Below, in pieces: positions 31,689 to 33,453 of a stretch of DNA of 33,453 nucleotides (the stretch's first letter is position 1; each line of letters begins with the position of its first letter). The DNA is from an uncultured bacterium (lineage in GTDB: Bacteria; Zixibacteria; MSB-5A5; CAIYYT01): NCBI GenBank assembly GCA_903903945.1, contig CAIVAP010000262.1:1-33453 (forward strand), read 5' to 3'. The translations under genes were made by a program, and so were the position numbers. The notes under the pieces were generated by a model. The model was given only the letters and a program-made list of their open reading frames with translations. It had not been told where the DNA came from and did no database searches.

Positions 31689-32492
31689 ATGAAGAAGGTT
31701 TTATTTACACTTCTGCTGACAGTGGCCTTGGCGCTCCTGGTTACCCCTGTGTATGGTGTGACATGGACGTACTACAGTTTCAATAGCGCAAGCTCATGGT
31801 CCGACTTTGCCGATGGCAATAACAACACTTCGCCAGTGTTCTATCCGAATGGTATCGGCTTCCTGCCCTCCCCGGGTCTTGGCGGTGAAGGTGGCGAGAA
31901 GTACGACCTCGAAGGACTGAACTTCGCGTACGACAACGCTTATCTTTACGTCTCCGTAACGGCATCGTTTGGCACCGGTGTCTGGTCGAATACCTCTCAA
32001 CGCACCTTCGCTGAAGGCGACCTGTTCTTCGGTTTCGACGGTAACAAGTACGATTATGCTGTTGACGTTTCTAAATCAGAACTTTACGCTGTTGGGGATT
32101 CAAGCAACTGGAACTTTATCCCACCATATCCACCGGTTCCCGGCGGATACGGCAACGACTTGATCATCAAGAACGCTATTGGCGCCTACAACATCAACAC
32201 CGGTTCCAGCTTCCTGGGCGCCATTGACGACACCTCCCAAATGTACGCCGGCCTTGAGTCGGGTTATCTGCTCCCGGGCAATGGCGACACCTACATTAAG
32301 GAGTACCGGATTTCCCGTTCGTTGCTGGGCACTGACCTGATGTCCCATTCGACGATCACCTTCCACACGACGATGGAATGTGGCAACGATTTGCTTGAGG
32401 AGTGCAGGCCTATCGTTCCTGAACCGGGCTCGATGATTCTTCTGGGCATGGGTCTGCTGGGTCTCGGCGCGTCGTTGCGTCGTCGCAAATAA
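31689..32492 (+). CDS. PEP-CTERM sorting-domain secreted protein
   Basis: The product is 267 residues from the ATG at 31689, chosen by GGAGG just upstream and because a signal peptide then follows (hydrophobic about residues 5-20, VYGVTW). The C-terminus has the full tripartite PEP-CTERM signal: PEPGS, a hydrophobic helix MILLGMGLLGLGASL, and RRRK. Exosortase removes this tail and exports such proteins for the cell surface or the extracellular polysaccharide layer. The mature part is Gly, Tyr, Asn and Ser rich with β-type strands (YDLEGLNFAYDNAYLYVSVT, FFGFDGNKYDYAVDVS), compatible with a DOMON/CBM9-like sandwich, and has two Cys near the end. It sits alone behind a sigma-54 promoter and ahead of a strong terminator, so it needs an RpoN activator for expression. 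Confidence 0.9.
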   Translation: MKKVLFTLLLTVALALLVTPVYGVTWTYYSFNSASSWSDFADGNNNTSPVFYPNGIGFLPSPGLGGEGGEKYDLEGLNFAYDNAYLYVSVTASFGTGVWSNTSQRTFAEGDLFFGFDGNKYDYAVDVSKSELYAVGDSSNWNFIPPYPPVPGGYGNDLIIKNAIGAYNINTGSSFLGAIDDTSQMYAGLESGYLLPGNGDTYIKEYRISRSLLGTDLMSHSTITFHTTMECGNDLLEECRPIVPEPGSMILLGMGLLGLGASLRRRK

Positions 32493-32525
32493 GACCGTTC
32501 AGAACGACTTGGAAAACAAGAAATG

Positions 32526-32563
32526 GACCGCATCCGTACAAACGGATGCGGTCTATGTTTTTT
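32526..32563 (+). terminator. Strong Rho-independent terminator after the PEP-CTERM gene
   Basis: A perfect 12-bp stem GACCGCATCCGT/ACGGATGCGGTC with loop ACAA is followed by TATG and six T. Confidence 0.9.
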
Positions 32564-32817
32564 GGGTCTCATGTGCGTTGAGTCAACTCTCGGACGGATT
32601 CCGCGCCATCGCCGTTGGTGTTGCCACAAATGAGATCTGGTCGGTATTTCCATCCGGTTTTATGGCGCCATTTGCTCGCCAGCCACTCTTTGGGAGGGGA
32701 CAACGCGGCCGGTTCCATGACGGAACGAAGCTATGCTATGTGATGCGATGGATGTCGCGGACCTGGACTCACCAGTTTGAGCGACCAGATTAGAAAGGGA
32801 AAGACTATTGCGAATAG
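32564..32817. other. Short gene-free stretch between converging genes
   Basis: No supported gene on either strand. Short open frames here (for example 32660-32860, minus, starting at a TTG) have no ribosome binding site or family likeness. Confidence 0.45.
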
Positions 32818-32854
32818 AAAAAGGGTACGGCAAGCCGTCAGGGGTGGTGCCCCC
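32818..32854 (-). terminator. Possible minus-strand terminator of the histidine kinase gene
   Basis: On the minus strand a GC-rich hairpin (GGGG...CCCC near 32854-32841) and a 5-bp stem ACGGC/GCCGT (32838-32827) are followed by ACCCTTTTT, just after the kinase stop codon. Confidence 0.35.
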
Positions 32855-32856
32855 AC

Positions 32857-33453
32857 TCAACCCTGCAATGCATGCACGACGTCAATCGGCGTGTGATTCG
32901 CCGACTTCAACGCCACACGCGGCAACGTAACGATAAATGTCGTTCCCTTGCCTTCTGCCGTTTCAAAGGTCACCGTACCCCCATGTGCCTTGACTATTTG
33001 CTGTACGATTGCCAGCCCTAAACCGGTACCTTTAATTCCACCCTCGCTGACGAAGGGTTCGAAGATCCGGTTGCGTACCATCTCAGGTATACCTTGCCCG
33101 TTGTCTGCCACCTCAAAACGAATGACTTCGCGGTTCATCATCAGTCGGACGTTAATCTCGCCCCCGTGCGGCATGGCATCTCGGGCGTTATTCATCAGAT
33201 TAATGAGCACGCGCCAGATTTTCTCCGCGTCAAGAATCACCGACGGCGACACGCCCCCGTTGAGCATGTACGAGAAGTTCACGATGACACTGGTGCCCGA
33301 AAGAGTGGCTCTGAACGAATTGACGGTGTCATCGCAAAAGTGAATGAGATCAATCATGCTGGCGCTGATTCTGATCTCGCCCTTGGCAAATTCGAGTACT
33401 TGCTGCGTTAGAGAAACCATCCTCAGCACCTGTTCGTTGATAGCACGACAGTG
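32857..33453 (-). CDS. Sensor histidine kinase, C-terminal part (5' end outside window)
   Basis: The frame is open to the window edge, giving 198 residues of a larger protein. The visible part starts at the end of the dimerisation helix (NEQVLRMVSLTQQVLEFAKG) and holds the whole HATPase domain: N box LINLMNNARDAMP, G1 VADNGQGIPE, F box IFEPFVSEG, G2 GTGLGLAIVQQ. It therefore phosphorylates a partner response regulator in response to a signal sensed by an N-terminal domain not seen here. The sequence around the boxes is close to NtrB/PrsK-type kinases, which commonly partner sigma-54 activators. It converges with the sigma-54-driven PEP-CTERM gene 360 bp away, making a functional link plausible but unproven. 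Confidence 0.88.
   Translation of the reverse strand, partial: HCRAINEQVLRMVSLTQQVLEFAKGEIRISASMIDLIHFCDDTVNSFRATLSGTSVIVNFSYMLNGGVSPSVILDAEKIWRVLINLMNNARDAMPHGGEINVRLMMNREVIRFEVADNGQGIPEMVRNRIFEPFVSEGGIKGTGLGLAIVQQIVKAHGGTVTFETAEGKGTTFIVTLPRVALKSANHTPIDVVHALQG

Noticed and set aside
32660..32860. 66-codon minus-strand frame after the kinase
   Set aside because: It starts at a TTG overlapping the kinase stop, contains the probable terminator, and lacks a family match.

Overview
This window looks like a chromosomal segment of an uncultured, diderm bacterium. The signs of an outer membrane are a DUF5916 β-barrel-type protein, lipoproteins and a PEP-CTERM protein. The gene mix (secreted M16 peptidase, DUF5916 protein, DsrC/DsrMK-type proteins, PEP-CTERM protein, TPR lipoprotein, MutS2) resembles FCB-group candidate phyla such as Zixibacteria. 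That placement is an inference from gene content only; no rRNA or marker phylogeny is available here. No rRNA, tRNA, CRISPR array or prophage was recognised.

Layout. Positions 1-602 are a decayed mobile-element zone: two MITE-like elements with shared ends but different palindromic cores, then an IS256-type transposase remnant lying directly against a glycosyltransferase-like gene (603-1517, minus). Next come a secreted M16 zinc peptidase (1883-4615) and a DUF5916/CBM9-like outer-membrane protein (4886-7165), each followed by a hairpin terminator. A three-gene DsrC/DsrM-like/DsrK-like redox operon (7306-9611) converges on a cysteine desulfurase (9643-10833, minus). A third MITE-like copy separates this from a sugar operon: lipoprotein binding protein, RbsA-type ATPase, permease with an extra extracytoplasmic domain, and a 1321-residue secreted GH38 α-mannosidase (11260-19180). 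A LacI/CRE-like palindrome overlaps the -35 box of the operon's predicted promoter, so sugar-responsive control is likely.

From 19211 to 23912 there are housekeeping and small genes: a zinc ribbon/DUF2007-like protein, an alkyltransferase-like protein without a normal start codon, a methyltransferase and cupin pair, a lysozyme-fold-like protein, and dihydrolipoyl dehydrogenase. Between 24014 and 25640 are a 95-bp tandem duplication, an excisionase-type HTH gene overlapping a multi-spanning membrane protein gene, and a gene-poor gap with CCCACCC/GGGTGGG hairpins. A pair of unknown genes (coiled-coil protein, then a DnaJ-type zinc-finger protein) precedes mutS2, whose promoter is placed for a leaderless message.

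The right end holds a TPR lipoprotein and a small secreted protein, then a PEP-CTERM protein with a textbook sigma-54 promoter (31630-31645) and the C-terminal part of a histidine kinase running off the window edge. The most interesting signals are the sigma-54/PEP-CTERM/kinase arrangement, the DsrC-DsrMK-like operon without sulfite reductase in view, the permease with an inserted domain next to an α-mannosidase under a LacI-type operator, and the modular MITE-like elements.
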